Below, one piece after another: positions 1-8,714 of a DNA stretch of 64,000 nt (position 1 is its first letter; the number at the start of each line of letters is the position of its first letter). The position numbers and the translations under genes were made by a program. The notes below the pieces were generated by a model. That model was not told the origin of the DNA and did no database searches. It saw only the letters and a program-made list of their open reading frames with translations. The stretch covers positions 1,156,775-1,220,774 of the forward strand of contig NZ_OY781091.1 of NCBI RefSeq assembly GCF_963676275.1, written 5' to 3'. Source of the stretch: an uncultured Cohaesibacter sp. Lineage in GTDB: Bacteria > Pseudomonadota > Alphaproteobacteria > Rhizobiales > Cohaesibacteraceae.

Positions 1-249
1 CTTCAGGGCATGCCGCGCCGCTATGCCGACTATCCCGATGCCTATGCCGGCTGGAACGCCATCTCTTCCTATGGCTATTACATCACCATCGTCGGTGTCG
101 GCATCTTCCTCTATTGCGTCTTTGAGGCCTTCGCCAGGAAACGCAAGGCCCCGGACAATCCGTGGGGCGAGGGTGCAGATACCCTTGAGTGGCAACTGTC
201 CTCACCACCACCCTTCCACCAGTGGGAGGAACTGCCCCGCATTCGCTAG
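1..249 (+). CDS. ctaD: Cytochrome c oxidase subunit I, C-terminal end (partial)
   Basis: This is the last 82 residues of the haem-copper oxidase catalytic subunit, cut by the window edge. The family's C-terminal pattern is visible: [13 protein letters not shown], then one last transmembrane helix (about [17 protein letters not shown]), a basic KRK stretch and a cytoplasmic tail with [15 protein letters not shown], typical of aa3-type subunit I. The reading frame is open from base 1. The haem and copper ligands lie upstream and cannot be seen. The following ctaB, coxF-like, ctaG and ctaE genes show that it belongs to an aa3-type oxidase cluster. Confidence 0.95.
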   Translation, partial: LQGMPRRYADYPDAYAGWNAISSYGYYITIVGVGIFLYCVFEAFARKRKAPDNPWGEGADTLEWQLSSPPPFHQWEELPRIR

Positions 250-558
250 GGGTAACGAGCTAAATGAGGAGGCAGGGCGTCATGGTCTTGCCGGGCAATG
301 CATGAATTTCGCAAGGCCCGTGACGCCCCCTCAGCCTTTCATGCCCCTGTCGCTTGCCTGCAAAATTTCGATGCGCAAGGAAGCGGACGAGCGAAGGCAA
401 AAGCACCGGCAAGCAAGGCAAAGCCGACACGATCATCAAAGACAAGACAGCAACAACAAGACTTCAAGCAAAAGACCGCAAGCAGAAGACCATAAGCCGA
501 AGACCAAGGACCAGAACAAGCAGGCAGGCAGAAACCTGCCCGGGAGAGAGCCAGGAGT
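250..558. other. Gap between ctaD and ctaB
   Basis: About 309 bases without a convincing gene. Several short overlapping reading frames exist on both strands, but none has a good ribosome binding site or a recognisable product. The right-hand half is strikingly poor in T and carries a degenerate 14-bp tandem repeat (listed separately). The ribosome binding site of ctaB (CCAGGAG) ends the gap. Confidence 0.6.
436..505. repeat. Five tandem copies of a degenerate 14-bp repeat
   Basis: Read on the + strand in steps of 14 the units are TCAAAGACAAGACA, GCAACAACAAGACT, TCAAGCAAAAGACC, GCAAGCAGAAGACC and ATAAGCCGAAGACC. The shared core is roughly CAAGC..AAGAC at fixed 14-base spacing. Fourteen is not a multiple of three, so a coding origin is unlikely. 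It lies in the leader between ctaD and ctaB, about 55 bases before the ctaB start. Confidence 0.75.
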
Positions 559-1554
559 ATGACCATGACCCTGATGGACCAGACAGACCGCAAACAGGCC
601 ATAGCTGCATCCGTGATTGCACGCGCGGATTTCGCTTCCGACCTTTCCGTCGAATTCGGCGGAGCGGAAGTGCGCGACTATATTGCCCTGATGAAGCCGC
701 GGGTCATGTCGCTGGTGATTTTCACCGCACTGGTCGGGCTTATGGTTGCTCCGGGCCATCTTCACCCGCTTGAAAGCATCATTGCAATCCTTTGTATCGC
801 CATTGGCGGGGGCGCGTCCGGTGCGCTGAATATGTGGTATGACGCCGATATCGACGCTGTGATGAAGCGCACGGCAAAGCGCCCGATTCCTGCCGGTCGG
901 ATCACACCGGGCGAGGCGCTGGCCTTCGGCCTGACCCTTTCCTTTGGCTCGGTCCTGATGCTCGGCCTGCTGGTAAATTGGCTCGCGGGTGGGCTTCTGG
1001 CCTTCACCATCTTCTTTTATGCCGTCATCTATACCATCTGGCTGAAGCGATCCACGCCGCAGAATATCGTCATTGGCGGAGCCGCAGGGGCCTTTCCTCC
1101 GATGATCGGCTGGGCGGCCGTGACGGGCAGCGTCAGCATTGAATCCATCACACTGTTTCTCATAATCTTCATGTGGACGCCGCCCCATTTCTGGGCGCTG
1201 GCGCTCATCAAGAGCGATGATTATCGCGCCGCCAAGATACCCATGCTGCCGGTGGTGGCCGGGGAAGCCGTGACACGCTCCCAGATCCTGATCTATTCGC
1301 TTTTGCTGGCCCCCATCGGGGTGATGCCCGCCATGCTCGGATTCGCGGGCGTCAGCTACGGCGCTCTGTCGGTCGCGCTTGGCGCTCTTTTCATTGGCGC
1401 TGCCCTGCGGGTCTATTTCATTCGCGAGGGAGGAGCGGCCAGAAAGGCCGCCGGGCAAATGTTCGGTTTCTCCATCCTCTATCTGTTTTTGCTTTATGCC
1501 ACGCTGCTGTTCGAGCGCCTTGTCGGCCTCGATCCCTTGCCCGCGCTGATCTGA
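559..1554 (+). CDS. ctaB: Protohaem IX farnesyltransferase (haem O synthase)
   Basis: A 331-residue UbiA-family membrane protein that adds a farnesyl group to haem b to make haem O, the first step towards haem A for the aa3 oxidase. The aspartate-rich prenyl-diphosphate site is visible as [19 protein letters not shown], and a second polar loop contains [17 protein letters not shown]. The rest is a series of hydrophobic helices as expected. The start is preceded by CCAGGAG. It sits between ctaD and the small coxF-like gene, the usual alphaproteobacterial order, and is probably cotranscribed with them. Confidence 0.96.
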   Translation: MTMTLMDQTDRKQAIAASVIARADFASDLSVEFGGAEVRDYIALMKPRVMSLVIFTALVGLMVAPGHLHPLESIIAILCIAIGGGASGALNMWYDADIDAVMKRTAKRPIPAGRITPGEALAFGLTLSFGSVLMLGLLVNWLAGGLLAFTIFFYAVIYTIWLKRSTPQNIVIGGAAGAFPPMIGWAAVTGSVSIESITLFLIIFMWTPPHFWALALIKSDDYRAAKIPMLPVVAGEAVTRSQILIYSLLLAPIGVMPAMLGFAGVSYGALSVALGALFIGAALRVYFIREGGAARKAAGQMFGFSILYLFLLYATLLFERLVGLDPLPALI

Positions 1555-1606
1555 TCCTGCGCGAAAACAGGGCTGGCATCGCCTATCCATGAAAAGGAAC
1601 AAGCCA

Positions 1607-1768
1607 ATGGCTGAAATCGTTGAAAAAATCACACTGACCGAAACCCAGAAGAAACGCCAGCGCAAACGCTCCATGGCGATTGCCTTCACGCTGGCCGCTC
1701 TGGTTCTCATCTTCTACGCCATCACCATCGTCAAGATGGGGCCGGGCGTGATGAACCGTCCGCTCTGA
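1607..1768 (+). CDS. CoxF-like small single-helix oxidase-cluster protein
   Basis: A 53-residue protein that begins MAEIVEKITLTETQKKRQRK, followed by one transmembrane helix (about residues 23-41) and a short tail ending GVMNRPL. Small one-helix proteins in exactly this place, between ctaB and ctaG, are usual in alphaproteobacterial oxidase operons and are often called CoxF; their exact role is not settled. The start at 1607 is favoured over an in-frame ATG at 1589 because AAGGA lies about 8 bases upstream of 1607. The highly basic stretch before the helix suggests N-terminus in the cytoplasm. Confidence 0.85.
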   Translation: MAEIVEKITLTETQKKRQRKRSMAIAFTLAALVLIFYAITIVKMGPGVMNRPL

Positions 1769-1795
1769 GCCTGATCGTGAGGGATAGAACGTCTG

Positions 1796-2455
1796 ATGAG
1801 CGCGCCTGAAACCAAACCTGACAACAAGACAAAGCCAGCAGACAATGCTCGCGCCAATCTGCGACTGGCCTATGGGCTGGTGGCCTTTGTCGGCGTCATG
1901 GTCGGCATGGCCTATGCCGCAGTTCCGCTCTATTCGCTCTTCTGTCAGGTGACCGGCTATGGCGGCACCACAAGGGCAGCAACTGCGGCCCCTGCCACCA
2001 CGATCACGCGGGAAATGACGGTCCGCTTTGATGCGAATATTTCCGGCGGCCTCAGCTGGAGTTTCCGGCCCGAGACCAAGCCGGTAACCCTCAAGGTCGG
2101 CGAAACCGGCGAGGCGAGTTATGTCGTGATGAATATGGGGCAGGCGGCCTCTGCCGGAACCGCCACCTTCAACGTCACGCCACAGGCCGCCGGTGCCTAT
2201 TTCAACAAGCTGGAATGCTTCTGCTTCACCGAACAGACCGTCGAAGCAGGCGCGACCAGCCATATGCCAGTGATCTTTTTCATCGATCCGGACATCGACA
2301 AGGATCCGGATCTGAGATTCATCGATACCATTACCCTGTCCTACACATTCTTCCCGCTGGAGAAGAAGCCCGTCGACAAGGCGGCGAAAGTCGATAGGGG
2401 CACAGCAACCAGCGACAAGACATTGACGCGTTCGGGAGGAGCAAACAATGGCTGA
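1796..2455 (+). CDS. ctaG: Cytochrome c oxidase assembly protein CtaG (Cox11)
   Basis: A 219-residue Cox11-type copper chaperone that helps insert CuB into subunit I. It has a short cytoplasmic N-terminus, one transmembrane helix (about residues 25-45, ending AAVPLYSLFCQVTGYGG) and a periplasmic immunoglobulin-like domain. The copper-binding motif CFCF is visible in KLECFCFTEQ, as is the family end region DPDLRFIDTITLSYTFF. The gene end overlaps the ctaE start by 8 bases, so the two are likely translationally coupled. Confidence 0.96.
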   Translation: MSAPETKPDNKTKPADNARANLRLAYGLVAFVGVMVGMAYAAVPLYSLFCQVTGYGGTTRAATAAPATTITREMTVRFDANISGGLSWSFRPETKPVTLKVGETGEASYVVMNMGQAASAGTATFNVTPQAAGAYFNKLECFCFTEQTVEAGATSHMPVIFFIDPDIDKDPDLRFIDTITLSYTFFPLEKKPVDKAAKVDRGTATSDKTLTRSGGANNG

Positions 2456-3284
2456 GGCTCACAGCAAGAACCACGATTACCACATCATCGATCCAAGCCC
2501 GTGGCCGATCATTGCCTCGGTTTCCGCCTTCATCATGGCGATCGGAGCCGTTACCCTGTTCCATGGCGGCACCAGCCTCATTCTGCTGGCGGGTCTGGTG
2601 GGCGTGCTCTATACCATGCTTGGCTGGTGGCGCGATGTGGTGCAGGAATCCATCGAAGGCCACCATACCCCGGTGGTTCAGCTGCATCTGCGCTATGGCA
2701 TGATCCTGTTCATCGCCTCGGAAGTGATGTTCTTCGTTGCCTGGTTCTGGGCCTTTTTCGATGCCAGCCTGTTCACCAGCGAGGCCAAGCAGTTTCTGCG
2801 TGCCGAATATACCGGTGGCACATGGCCCCCTGAAGGGCTGGAGGTGATTGATCCATGGCATCTGCCGCTGTTCAATACCCTACTGTTGCTCGCCTCTGGC
2901 ACGACCATCACATGGGCACATCATGCCCTGCTTGAGAATGATCGCGATGGCCTGAAAAAGGGTCTGGCCCTGACCATTCTGCTCGGTATCGTCTTCTCGG
3001 CGGTGCAGGTCTATGAATATGTTCACGCGCCCTTCGCTTTCAAGGAAAGCATTTATGGGGCAACCTTCTTCATGGCAACCGGCTTTCATGGCTTCCACGT
3101 CTTCGTGGGAACCATCTTCCTGATTGTCTGCCTGATCCGCGTCCAGAAGGGGCATTTCACGCCGGAAAAGCATTTCGGTTTTGAAGCCGCTGCCTGGTAT
3201 TGGCACTTCGTCGATGTGGTCTGGCTGTTCCTCTTCACCACCATCTATGTATGGGGCAATTTCGGAGGTACCATCGCCCATTAG
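2448..3284 (+). CDS. ctaE: Cytochrome c oxidase subunit III
   Basis: A 278-residue integral membrane subunit of the aa3 oxidase. Family landmarks are visible: HDYHIIDPSPWPI at the N-terminus, WWRDVVQESIEGHHT after the second helix, LRYGMILFIASEVMFFVAWF, and the C-terminal GFEAAAWYWHFVDVVWLFLF. The start lies inside the end of ctaG, behind GGGAGGAGC. Length and helix number are normal for the family. It contacts subunit I and is thought to stabilise the proton-uptake path; this last point is family knowledge. Confidence 0.97.
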   Translation: MAEAHSKNHDYHIIDPSPWPIIASVSAFIMAIGAVTLFHGGTSLILLAGLVGVLYTMLGWWRDVVQESIEGHHTPVVQLHLRYGMILFIASEVMFFVAWFWAFFDASLFTSEAKQFLRAEYTGGTWPPEGLEVIDPWHLPLFNTLLLLASGTTITWAHHALLENDRDGLKKGLALTILLGIVFSAVQVYEYVHAPFAFKESIYGATFFMATGFHGFHVFVGTIFLIVCLIRVQKGHFTPEKHFGFEAAAWYWHFVDVVWLFLFTTIYVWGNFGGTIAH

Positions 3285-3326
3285 GGCGATGGCGACTGCC
3301 CGACCCGTCGGGCAGGAGTGCGTTAC

Positions 3327-3719
3327 ATGGCAGAATTCAAAGGCAGCATTGCCCGCACCGCTTTTGCGGGCAAATGCCCCCGCTGCGGTGAGGGGCATCT
3401 CTATAAGAGCTTTCTCAAGATTGCAGACCGCTGCGAGCTTTGCGAAATGGATTACGGCTTCATTGACAGTGGTGACGGACCGGCAGTGTTTGTCATCATG
3501 ATTGTCGGCTTCATTGCCACCGGTGGGCTGCTCTATACCGAATTTACCTATGAACCGCCGATCTGGCTACAGGCGCTGATCTGGTTGCCCGTTACCATTC
3601 TGCTCTGCCTTGCCTTTCTTTATTGGCTCAAGGGCGCTCTGATCGCCCAGCAATATAAGACCAATGCCGAGCAGGGACAGCGTGTCGGCGATGGGGTCAA
3701 CCACGCAGAAGCAGATTGA
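3327..3719 (+). CDS. DUF983 family membrane protein
   Basis: A 130-residue protein with an N-terminal zinc-ribbon-like part (GKCPRCGEGHLY followed by RCELCEMDYG, so two CxxC pairs) and two transmembrane helices after it. DUF983 proteins are typically encoded right after ctaE in alphaproteobacteria and are presumed to have something to do with oxidase biogenesis, without a proven role. The ATG at 3327 has AGGAG about 8 bases upstream; an in-frame GTG at 3318 overlaps that site and is less likely. Its end overlaps the end of the opposite-strand gene by 23 bases. Confidence 0.9.
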   Translation: MAEFKGSIARTAFAGKCPRCGEGHLYKSFLKIADRCELCEMDYGFIDSGDGPAVFVIMIVGFIATGGLLYTEFTYEPPIWLQALIWLPVTILLCLAFLYWLKGALIAQQYKTNAEQGQRVGDGVNHAEAD

Positions 3720-4026
3720 CCAGATCCGGCACGATCCATTCCCATCCGGCCACGCTGGTAAAGAAAGACAGCCCACCCATGGCAAAGACCGAAATGGCGT
3801 TGAACAGCATGATGGTAATCAGCGCCACGCGCTGCCATGCCCTGTAATGGAATGCCAGACTGATATTGGCGACATTGATCAGAAAGATAACAGGCAGAGC
3901 CACCGCCAGATTGCGCCAGTCCGGGCCGATCAGAGCGATGATCGCAACGCCTATCTGGACCACCAGCGGAAAGAAAAGATTGAGCGAAAAGAAGATCAGG
4001 GCGAAGCGGGCAGGCTGTGACAGCAT
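3697..4026 (-). CDS. Small hypothetical membrane protein
   Basis: Not recognised as a named family. The product is about 109 residues with three or four hydrophobic helices (for example FALIFFSLNLFFPLVVQIG, LAVALPVIFLINVANISL and VALITIMLFNAISVFAM) and a short C-terminal tail. The start at 4026 is chosen because AGAGGA lies about 10 bases upstream; an in-frame ATG at 4050 would add eight residues. It is the only gene on the reverse strand within the oxidase cluster and is convergent with the DUF983 gene, so it is probably expressed separately. Confidence 0.7.
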   Translation of the reverse strand: MLSQPARFALIFFSLNLFFPLVVQIGVAIIALIGPDWRNLAVALPVIFLINVANISLAFHYRAWQRVALITIMLFNAISVFAMGGLSFFTSVAGWEWIVPDLVNLLLRG

Positions 4027-4131
4027 GGTCGAACTATCCTCTCTGCTCATTGACTTGAGCCTAGGTCTGATGGCGCCAGCGCGGGAAAGCCTGTAGCCTC
4101 GGTTGAGGTAGCACAAAGTCAGCGGGAGCGA

Positions 4132-4938
4132 ATGGAAAAAGTGTTATTCAGGGCAAAATTCTGGCTGTTCAGCCTCTGCGCTCTTGTCGTCCTTGCCATC
4201 CTCATATCGCTGGGAAACTGGCAGATGCGACGGCTGGCATGGAAAGAGCAACTGATTGCTGATGTAACCAGCCGCGTTGCCGCAAGGCCCATAGCAGCTC
4301 CGGGGCCTCGGCAATGGGCCGATCTTGCCGCCGATGAGGCGGTCTATCGTCCGGTCTATCTTACCGGCCATTATGACCATGCCCGTGAGGTTCATGTCTG
4401 GTTTGCGCTCAGCAATCCGCAAGGGGGCGCTCTATCCGGACCGGGCTATATGGTCATGACCCCTTTTATCACCAAAGAGGGCTGGCAGGTCATCGTCAAT
4501 CGCGGTTTTGTGCCTGAAGCGCTCAAGCAGCCCTCGAAGCGACCGGAGACGCTTTCAGACAATGAGCTGACCCTTTACGGTCTGATGCGTTTCGACGAGC
4601 CCAAAAACTGGCTGAGCCCCAAGGCAGACAAGGAAATGAATGTCTGGATCGTGCGTCAGGTGAGCGAAATGGCAGCCTATCTGGGCATGGATCCCGCCAA
4701 TACGGCTCCCTACTGGGTCGATCTCGTCAAAGGGCAGGGCGTGGACTGGAACGGCATGGCATCAGCCCTGCCGCAAGGGGGGGAGACCCGCATCAGTTTC
4801 CGCAATTCCCATTTGCAATATGCGCTCACATGGTATGGGCTGGCCGCTGTTCTTGTCATCATTTTCATGCTTTTCCTGCGTAAAAACCTCTCAACTCCGC
4901 GCGAGAGGGAGCAGGATTCTTCCCTTTGCGACAAATAA
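4132..4938 (+). CDS. surf1: SURF1 family oxidase assembly protein
   Basis: A 268-residue SURF1 (Shy1-type) protein, which helps deliver or insert haem A into subunit I. It has the family layout: an N-terminal transmembrane helix (WLFSLCALVVLAILISLGNWQ), then the LGNWQMRRLAWKEQLI motif, a periplasmic domain with YRPVYLTGHY and GWQVIVNRGFVP, and a C-terminal helix after RNSHLQYALTWYGL. Some ancestors of this gene order have ispH and thrB next; here they are absent. GGGAGCG stands just before the start codon. Confidence 0.95.
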   Translation: MEKVLFRAKFWLFSLCALVVLAILISLGNWQMRRLAWKEQLIADVTSRVAARPIAAPGPRQWADLAADEAVYRPVYLTGHYDHAREVHVWFALSNPQGGALSGPGYMVMTPFITKEGWQVIVNRGFVPEALKQPSKRPETLSDNELTLYGLMRFDEPKNWLSPKADKEMNVWIVRQVSEMAAYLGMDPANTAPYWVDLVKGQGVDWNGMASALPQGGETRISFRNSHLQYALTWYGLAAVLVIIFMLFLRKNLSTPREREQDSSLCDK

Positions 4939-5083
4939 AAGATATGCAGCATTGACCTCTTTGGCAGGAAGGTCCACATGAAAGGCCTTGTGCATGTCGA
5001 GCAGCCGGCGAGCGATGGCTCGGGCAAGGCGACTTTGCGCAGGAGACCGGTTTGACGAATGACAGTTTGCAAGGATGGGCGAA

Positions 5084-5755
5084 ATGCTGGTGATTTTTGA
5101 TTGCGATGGCACTCTGGTTGATACGGAAATCATCTGGGCCAGGGCAAGCATTGAAGTCTTCAAGGAAGAAGACCTTGATATGGATCTTGAGGGCTATAAC
5201 AGCACCTATGCCGGCATGACCAATGCCGAGATCGTTCAACTGATTGAGGAAGATATCGGGCGTTCCCTATCCCATGACATTTTGCAGCGCATTGATGATC
5301 GCGCGATGGAGAAGATCGACACGCTGAAGGTGATCGATGGGGCACATGACATGCTCGATCAGCTGGATTATCCGCGCTGTGTCTGTTCCAACACCGCATC
5401 GGAAAGACTGGAAAGCAATATGCGCCGAACCGATCTGTGGGATCGTTTCCGCCCCTATGTCTATTCTGCCGTTGAAGTGGGCAGCAAGCAGCCAAAGCCC
5501 GATCCGAATGTCTTCCTGCATGCAGCGACGGTATTGGAAACCGATCCGTCCGACTGTTTCGTGATTGAAGACAGCACCCACGGGGTACAGGCTGCCTGTC
5601 AGGCGGGCATGCGGGTGATCGGTTTCATTGGTGCAAGCCACAGCTATCCCGGCCATGGCGAGCATTTGATGGATGCCGGTGCGGAAACCGTCGTGCGGCG
5701 TCTTGCCGATCTTCCGGCAACAATTGAAGCCCTCAAGGGCTGGCATGAAGAATAG
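5084..5755 (+). CDS. HAD-superfamily hydrolase (phosphoglycolate phosphatase-like)
   Basis: A 223-residue HAD phosphatase. Motif I is FDCDGTLVDTE (nucleophile Asp6, acid/base Asp8), motif II is around VCSNTASERLE, the lysine is in SKQPKPDPNVFLHAA, and motif IV is CFVIEDSTHGVQAAC. A helical cap lies between motifs I and II, so this is the type found in phosphoglycolate phosphatases and beta-phosphoglucomutases; substrate cannot be told. AAGG about nine bases upstream supports the ATG at 5084; an in-frame ATG at 5075 overlaps that site and would add three residues. Confidence 0.88.
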   Translation: MLVIFDCDGTLVDTEIIWARASIEVFKEEDLDMDLEGYNSTYAGMTNAEIVQLIEEDIGRSLSHDILQRIDDRAMEKIDTLKVIDGAHDMLDQLDYPRCVCSNTASERLESNMRRTDLWDRFRPYVYSAVEVGSKQPKPDPNVFLHAATVLETDPSDCFVIEDSTHGVQAACQAGMRVIGFIGASHSYPGHGEHLMDAGAETVVRRLADLPATIEALKGWHEE

Positions 5756-6015
5756 GCTCTTTGAATGATCTTTCCGGTGCTGGCGATGCTCTGTCGATGA
5801 CATTGCCCACCGGGCCTGAAAGGCCTTTGTAAGATTAAAGGTCAGTTAGAGCGCCAAATGAATCTTAAGCCGCTGATTTAACTGGCTATTAAGTATAAAA
5901 AGACAATTGCATTGCTTTTCCCCCTGTCGAAAAATCAAGACCGGTAAGGTTTTACCATTTGTGAATGCCCCCTATGGTTTGATTTGACCAACTTATAACA
6001 GGGGTGGTTTTTCTT

Positions 6016-6573
6016 ATGGCTTGTCGGGGAAAAGCGTCAGATGCGCTCCATTGGTTGCATCGTCGAACTATTTTTGCTTTTTGCTTTGCCCTTCTCTTCA
6101 GTCTGGAAGGGGTGTCCTCACATGCCTTGGCTGATGAGCTTGAGAAGCCGCGCGAAGACATCATTCTGACCGTTACCGGCAATATTGCCCATCACAATGC
6201 GGACGGCGCGGTTCTTCTGGATCGCGCGATGATCGAGAATGTCGGGCTAAAGGAACTGGAGACGCACACGGTCTTTTCCTCGAAGGCATATCTCTGGCAC
6301 GGACCGCTGATGCGTGATCTGCTTGAATTTATCGGGGCAAGGGGAGAAAGCATCGAGGTGCTGGCGCTAGATGGCTATAGCATCACCATCCCGATTAAGG
6401 ACTTTTATGACTATGACGTGCTGCTCGCGACCAAACGGGACGGCAAACATCTGAGCGTCAGAAACCGCGGACCAATTCGCCTTATCTATCCGATTGATCA
6501 CGATCAGACCCTCCGTGATCCCAAATATACCTCTCGCTTTGTTTGGCAAATCGAGAAGATTGTTGTGAAATGA
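6016..6573 (+). CDS. Secreted oxidoreductase molybdopterin-fold protein without the cofactor cysteine
   Basis: A 185-residue protein with a signal peptide (about residues 1-41, hydrophobic core FAFCFALLFSLEGV, cleavage near SHALADE). The mature part looks like a small sulfite-oxidase-type fold (LTVTGNIAHH, VFSSKAYLWHGPLMRDLLEF, DGYSITIPIKDFYDYD, RGPIRLIYP). The mature protein has no cysteine, so the usual molybdenum ligand is missing and catalysis is unlikely. Its stop codon overlaps the start of the GGDEF-EAL gene (ATGA), indicating translational coupling. Inference: it is a periplasmic sensor partner of that protein. The fold assignment is from pattern memory only. Confidence 0.75.
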   Translation: MACRGKASDALHWLHRRTIFAFCFALLFSLEGVSSHALADELEKPREDIILTVTGNIAHHNADGAVLLDRAMIENVGLKELETHTVFSSKAYLWHGPLMRDLLEFIGARGESIEVLALDGYSITIPIKDFYDYDVLLATKRDGKHLSVRNRGPIRLIYPIDHDQTLRDPKYTSRFVWQIEKIVVK

Positions 6574-8636
6574 AATTTTATTCGAAGGCGCTGGCCGTAG
6601 CCTATCTGATCTCAGTGGCAGGATTGCTGATTCTGGAATTCAATCAATTCCAGAAGGTGGACAGGTTGCGCGGCCAGATAGCCCAAAGCTACGAGATGAT
6701 TTCCGGCAGGGACGAGGGCATTCGGCTGGAACTGGAATATCGTCGCTTTCGCAGCATTGCAGGCAAATATGTATTTGGCGAAGACTTGCGGGAACTGGGC
6801 AGCACACCGGCTGAGTTTCAGCAGGTGTCTCATGTCATGGTGCGCCAATGGTTTGATATTCTCTGGAGCCGGGCTTTCGGCATCAATTCCGTTGGGGCGG
6901 AAATACCTGAATCCAAGCATGAGCAATTTGATGCCCTCCTGATCGACCTGCGCAGCGCTTTGCGCAAGGTGGATGCGACCGTACAGGATCTGGCACCGGG
7001 AGATCTGGTCGGTTTCAGGAAAATCGAGGACAATCTCTCCCCTTTCGAGGAAGGCATCACCAGAATGGCTGCTGCCATAGCGCAGACGCGCGTAAACCGG
7101 GCTTCGGTTCTGCAAGGCCGTCTGGATGATGCGCTCATGTCAATGGACACGATGCTGCTGAGCTCCGCTGCGGGTGTTGTGCTCATCCTGACCCTGTTCG
7201 GAACCGAGGCTTATCGAGCCCGCAGGGAGGAGAGCAGGATCAAGGGGCGGGAAGCGCGAATCCGTTTTCTCGCCGAGCATGATCCGCTGACCGGTCTGGG
7301 CAACAGGTCTTTCCTCAATGACAAGATGAATCACTTCATTGAGCATTCCAACCGTACAGGGGAGGGGTTCAACCTCATCCTGTTTGATCTGGATAAGTTC
7401 AAGGATGTGAATGATACATTTGGCCACCCGATGGGGGATCGGCTGCTGAAAAATGCGGCGGCTCGTTTCACCAGCATATTTTGCAGCGAAACCGATATCG
7501 TTACCCGTCTGGGTGGGGACGAATTCGCCGTGCTCCAGCGCGCCGATTTCATGACCAGCGAGCGTATGGTCAAGACCGTCATTGAAGCGCTGAGTACCGC
7601 TTTCGAACTGTCTGGCAATGACATCCGTATTTCAAGCTCGGTGGGTATCTCTCGTTATCCCGATCTTTCCAGATCGGCCGATGAATTGCTGCGCGATGCG
7701 GATCTGGCGCTCTATGAAGCCAAGCGCAGGGGCCGCCAGACCTATTGCCTCTACGAAACCGGCATGAGCGTGGCGATCCAGAACAAGATGCGACTTGAGG
7801 CCGACCTGCGCAATGCCTTGCAAAATGGCGGAGACGGACTGGAGGTCTATTATCAGCCTCAGGTCACAACGGATCTGCAAAACGGCACCTGCAAGGTCAC
7901 CGGTGTGGAAGCGCTTGTGCGCTGGTTCCATCCTGATCAGGGGCAAATTCCGACGCTCGATTTCATTGATATCGCTGAGGAATCCGGCCTGATTGGAGAA
8001 TTGTCCGACTGGATCTTCAAGGAAGCCTGTACCGATCTGGTGAAATGGCACCGGTCAGGCTTCAAGCTGCATCTCTCGATCAACCTGTCGCCTCATCAGC
8101 TCAACAACGCCAATCTGGCAACCGAACTGCTGCAACTGCTCGACAAGACCGGCATTGATCCCAATTATCTGACGCTGGAAATTACCGAGAGCGTGGATGT
8201 GAAAGACACGCGCAAGGCGGCCCGGATCCTCTCGCAGCTTTCCGCAAGGGGCATTTCGCTGGCGATGGACGATTTCGGAACCGGCTATTCCAATCTGGGC
8301 TATCTCAAGAGCCTGCCGCTGGATATTCTCAAGATCGACCGCTCTTTCGTTCAGCAGATCGAGGAGAAGGAAGAAGACCGCAAGCTGGTGCGCGGCATCA
8401 TCAATCTGGCCAGCGGCATGGGGCTGAAAATCATCGCTGAAGGGGTCGAGACCGAAGAACAGATGCAGTTCCTGCAGGCCCAGAATTGCCAGATTTTTCA
8501 GGGCTTCCTGTTTGGCCGCCCGATGCACAAGCTCTCTGTTCTGGCTCTTCTGGCCAATACGGAGCCGGATATATTCAAGGACGAAATCGAATTGCCCGAT
8601 CTCAAGCGCAGGGAAGCGGCAATCCAGGAGCTATAG
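6570..8636 (+). CDS. Membrane GGDEF-EAL protein (cyclic-di-GMP synthesis/breakdown)
   Basis: A 688-residue signalling protein. Transmembrane helices lie near residues 7-24 and 194-210, enclosing a helical periplasmic domain of about 165 residues. Then follow a GGDEF domain (about 228-395; intact RLGGDEFAVLQ near 314) and an EAL domain (about 405-660; VEALVRWFHP, LEITES, MDDFGTGYSNLGYL, LKIDRSFV, IAEGVETEEQ). Both sets of catalytic residues appear present. No RxxD inhibitory site is seen before GGDEF. The start lies in the ATGA overlap with the upstream secreted gene; a TTG further upstream in frame is rejected. Confidence 0.93.
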   Translation: MKFYSKALAVAYLISVAGLLILEFNQFQKVDRLRGQIAQSYEMISGRDEGIRLELEYRRFRSIAGKYVFGEDLRELGSTPAEFQQVSHVMVRQWFDILWSRAFGINSVGAEIPESKHEQFDALLIDLRSALRKVDATVQDLAPGDLVGFRKIEDNLSPFEEGITRMAAAIAQTRVNRASVLQGRLDDALMSMDTMLLSSAAGVVLILTLFGTEAYRARREESRIKGREARIRFLAEHDPLTGLGNRSFLNDKMNHFIEHSNRTGEGFNLILFDLDKFKDVNDTFGHPMGDRLLKNAAARFTSIFCSETDIVTRLGGDEFAVLQRADFMTSERMVKTVIEALSTAFELSGNDIRISSSVGISRYPDLSRSADELLRDADLALYEAKRRGRQTYCLYETGMSVAIQNKMRLEADLRNALQNGGDGLEVYYQPQVTTDLQNGTCKVTGVEALVRWFHPDQGQIPTLDFIDIAEESGLIGELSDWIFKEACTDLVKWHRSGFKLHLSINLSPHQLNNANLATELLQLLDKTGIDPNYLTLEITESVDVKDTRKAARILSQLSARGISLAMDDFGTGYSNLGYLKSLPLDILKIDRSFVQQIEEKEEDRKLVRGIINLASGMGLKIIAEGVETEEQMQFLQAQNCQIFQGFLFGRPMHKLSVLALLANTEPDIFKDEIELPDLKRREAAIQEL

Positions 8637-8657
8637 GCCAGAAGCCGGAAAATAAAA

Positions 8658-8692
8658 AAGGCACAGGGAACCGTGACAGCTCTCTGTGCCTT
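8658..8692 (-). terminator. Rho-independent terminator of gcvTH (possibly bidirectional)
   Basis: Perfect 9-bp stem AAGGCACAG / CTGTGCCTT with a 17-base loop. On the reverse strand it is followed by TTTTTTATTTT, so it terminates gcvH; it may also stop the convergent GGDEF-EAL transcript. Its position right behind gcvH shows that gcvP is not in the same operon. Confidence 0.85.
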
Positions 8693-8714
8693 GATGTTTG
8701 GTGGCTCTTTGGGC

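Noticed and set aside
436-1710. A 424-codon reverse-strand frame across ctaB
   Set aside because: Antisense shadow; part of it reads through the 14-bp repeat.
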